From: Pseudomonadota bacterium | GTDB lineage: Bacteria > Pseudomonadota > Alphaproteobacteria > Rhizobiales > Hyphomicrobiaceae | Direction: 5' to 3' | DNA length: 64,000 nucleotides | Assembly (NCBI GenBank): GCA_023423275.1 | Contig: JAFAFW010000110.1 | Location: 62,001 to 126,000 of the forward strand | Part shown: in pieces, positions 62,691-64,000 of the stretch | Position numbering within the stretch: position 1 is the first letter of the stretch | How the letters are laid out: every line of letters begins with the position of its first letter | Made by a program: the position numbers and the translations under genes | The notes under the pieces: model-generated | Database searches by the model: none | The model's input: only the letters and a program-made list of their open reading frames with translations | Told to the model about the DNA's origin: nothing

Positions 62691-63602
62691 TCACCCGAGA
62701 ATAAATGCATGGGTGAACCCGGCGATGGGTTCGTACGTGATGACTATGATGCCCTGAGCGCCGACACCGTGGGTTCCGATGCCGAATGGATTTGCTGTAG
62801 ATCCACCGCCACCGCCATAGAGACCACCGTTTCCGGCAGTTCCGGTCGATGTTCCACCACCGCCGCCACCGGCTCCGGCTTCGTCCCATTCGTTGCCGTT
62901 GCCGCCATTGCCGCCCGTACCAGTATTTCGGCCGCCACCGCCGCCTGCCCCATTGGAACCATTGTTGCCGTTGGTAGAGGAACCCGTTCCTGCTCCGGTG
63001 CCGCTCGGTCCCTGACCGCCGTTGCCGCCGCTAAAAGCGCTGCCGTTGCTGCCATTGGTGCTGGAGCCGCCATTGGCACCGCCACCTCCGCCACCGCCAA
63101 TGTTGTCGTCGTTCCCGGAGTTGTAACCGCCGTCCTTACCAGCCCCATTAGGACCGGCAGCACCGCCGCCACCTCCACCACTTCCGTTGTTACTGCCGCC
63201 GTTGCCGCCCGAGTATTTGACGTCGCCGATGCTCTCAGAAGCAGACCCGCCAAGTCCTGGCGTGAAGACGGTGGAAATGAGAGTGCAGACCTTCCCGCCC
63301 TTGGCACCAACGGATGATCCCGCAAAGGAGGAGCTATTGAACCATGTGTCGCCGCCGTCAGTGCTCGTGCCACCCTCGCCGACGGTATAGTCGATCGATG
63401 ATCCGGCCGTCAGAGCGAGATTTGAAATCCTCGCGTAGGCACCGCCACCGCCACCACCTAGCGCAACAATGGGAATAAAGCCGACACGCAAACCCGAAGC
63501 ACCGCCACCGATGCACTCGATGGTGTTATTCGCTGAGTTCCAATCGCCCGGGACTGTCCAAGTGTTCGCGCCGGTCGTGGTGAGGAAAATTCGTTTGACC
63601 AT
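62691..63602 (-). CDS. Glycine-rich phage tail/adhesin protein
   Basis: A 303-residue protein. The N-terminal ~110 residues form a beta domain (KRIFLTTTGANTWTVPGDWN...ECIGGGAS). Residues ~130-270 are an extreme Gly/Asn/Ser-rich tract with runs such as SGGGGGGAAGPNGAG and NGGNGN, resembling poly-glycine-II sandwich adhesins found at phage fibre tips (T-even gp38 type). The end, GVGAQGIIVITYEPIAG, is the usual closing strand. It begins six bases upstream of the fibre gene and is likely the tip adhesin. Confidence 0.7.
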   Translation of the reverse strand: MVKRIFLTTTGANTWTVPGDWNSANNTIECIGGGASGLRVGFIPIVALGGGGGGAYARISNLALTAGSSIDYTVGEGGTSTDGGDTWFNSSSFAGSSVGAKGGKVCTLISTVFTPGLGGSASESIGDVKYSGGNGGSNNGSGGGGGGAAGPNGAGKDGGYNSGNDDNIGGGGGGGANGGSSTNGSNGSAFSGGNGGQGPSGTGAGTGSSTNGNNGSNGAGGGGGRNTGTGGNGGNGNEWDEAGAGGGGGGTSTGTAGNGGLYGGGGGSTANPFGIGTHGVGAQGIIVITYEPIAGFTHAFILG

Positions 63603-63607
63603 TTTCC

Positions 63608-64000
63608 TCAGACGTAACGGCTAACCCTCAGCATGATCTCGATGCGGGTGATCGACGAGACACTGTCGAGGTTGAAGCGCAGGATATCGCCAGCGCTGAT
63701 AGATGTGGTCCAGCCTGAGAGACTGGTATCGGTGGATTTGATGCCGCCAGAGATGGTCGGCGGTGCCGATGCAGTGATGCTGTCATCATCGGTTGGCGGG
63801 AAGTTTGCGTAGGTGTCCTTCCAGATGTCGACGACGCACGAGCCGGATTGATCAGCAAACGTCGTCACACCTGTGATGGTGCAAGCGAATGGCACTTGGA
63901 CGTCGCCCAGTACGCCGGTCGTCAATGCGTTCCCAGAGTTGTCCTTGAGGAAGACGATGTTCGTCGTCCCGTCATCGAGAACCCAGGTGTTTGCCGCAGT
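63608..64000 (-). CDS. Phage tail-region protein, 5' end beyond window
   Basis: The frame is open to the right edge (131 codons, no start needed inside the window). The visible part is beta-rich: NTWVLDDGTTNIVFLKDN, TGVLGDVQVPFACTITGVTTFADQSGSCVVDIWKD, TISGGIKSTDTSLSGW, DSVSSITRIEIMLRVSRYV. The final ~110 residues resemble small phage-type carbohydrate or fibre modules; I cannot name a family. It ends five bases before the glycine-rich gene start. A TTG at 63925 is an internal alternative. Confidence 0.6.
   Translation of the reverse strand, partial: TAANTWVLDDGTTNIVFLKDNSGNALTTGVLGDVQVPFACTITGVTTFADQSGSCVVDIWKDTYANFPPTDDDSITASAPPTISGGIKSTDTSLSGWTTSISAGDILRFNLDSVSSITRIEIMLRVSRYV

Larger units (their letters stand above)
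57399..64000. mobile_element. Probable prophage/phage-derived island edge, integrated at tRNA-Arg
   Basis: Right after the tRNA-Arg 3' end, the sequence becomes A+T-richer by eye and carries a KAP ATPase plus five tail-type genes, all on the minus strand, continuing beyond the window. Just past the tRNA, GGCCTTTACCC (57416-57426) and GGGTAATGTAGGCC (57463-57476) are imperfect inverted repeats that could be integrase arm sites. No integrase is seen, so it would lie at the other end. A direct copy of the tRNA 3' end beyond the window would fix the boundary. Confidence 0.7.

Overview
The window reads as chromosomal DNA of a GC-rich alphaproteobacterium, most likely order Hyphomicrobiales (Rhizobiales), on the Bradyrhizobium/Xanthobacteraceae side. 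This rests on family content (DUF1127 and DUF2865 proteins, a DUF6867 protein in a branched-chain amino-acid ABC operon, a PutA without ribbon-helix-helix domain, a PorB-like porin of the alphaproteobacterial type, a FixK/FNR-type box) and on strong G/C preference at third codon positions. I cannot name the genus. About 57 kb is ordinary host chromosome. The last ~6.6 kb, beyond a tRNA-Arg gene, looks like the edge of a prophage or phage-derived island.

Layout. 1-7.8 kb: the 3' part of a GMC oxidoreductase/alpha-beta hydrolase fusion, then a complete Dpp/Opp-type ABC importer (binding protein, two permeases, two ATPases) with overlapping stop/start codons. 7.8-13.8 kb: a catabolic cluster on both strands (split ThDP decarboxylase, beta-keto acid cleavage enzyme, cupin, fumarylacetoacetase-family enzyme, beta-decarboxylating dehydrogenase, GntR/FCD regulator); its substrate is not evident. 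13.8-19.9 kb: tgt, queA, citramalate synthase with a tiny membrane peptide in front, a VOC protein and cysS, with two copies of a palindromic intergenic repeat. 20-30.6 kb: mostly poorly characterised envelope or accessory genes (DUF2865, two GNATs, one fused to a histone-deacetylase-like domain, an exported methyltransferase, an HTTM/DCC trio, DUF1127, DnaJ and VWA proteins, an EamA transporter) and tRNA-Asp. 30.6-38.4 kb: putA, panC, a major porin, a UbiH-type hydroxylase. 38.5-46.4 kb: branched-chain amino-acid importer (livHMGF, DUF6867, livK, a second binding protein) behind alanine dehydrogenase. 46.5-57.2 kb: a universal stress protein with an upstream FixK-like box, a site-2 protease with CBS domains, a HAD phosphatase, a dehydroshikimate dehydratase/HPPD-like fusion, a candidate structured RNA, PhzF, a small ATPase, leuA and an MreB paralogue.

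The right end (57.3-64 kb): tRNA-Arg(ACG) is followed by visibly A+T-richer sequence with a KAP-family P-loop ATPase directly beside the tRNA, and then five tail-type structural genes, all on the minus strand, running off the window. The KAP family includes the phage-exclusion protein PifA, so this ATPase is the best candidate here for a poorly described defence or superinfection-exclusion function. Other points worth following: a Tgt whose zinc site is almost completely lost, the acetyltransferase-deacetylase fusion, the unassigned catabolic cluster, and the structured non-coding segment near 51.8 kb.
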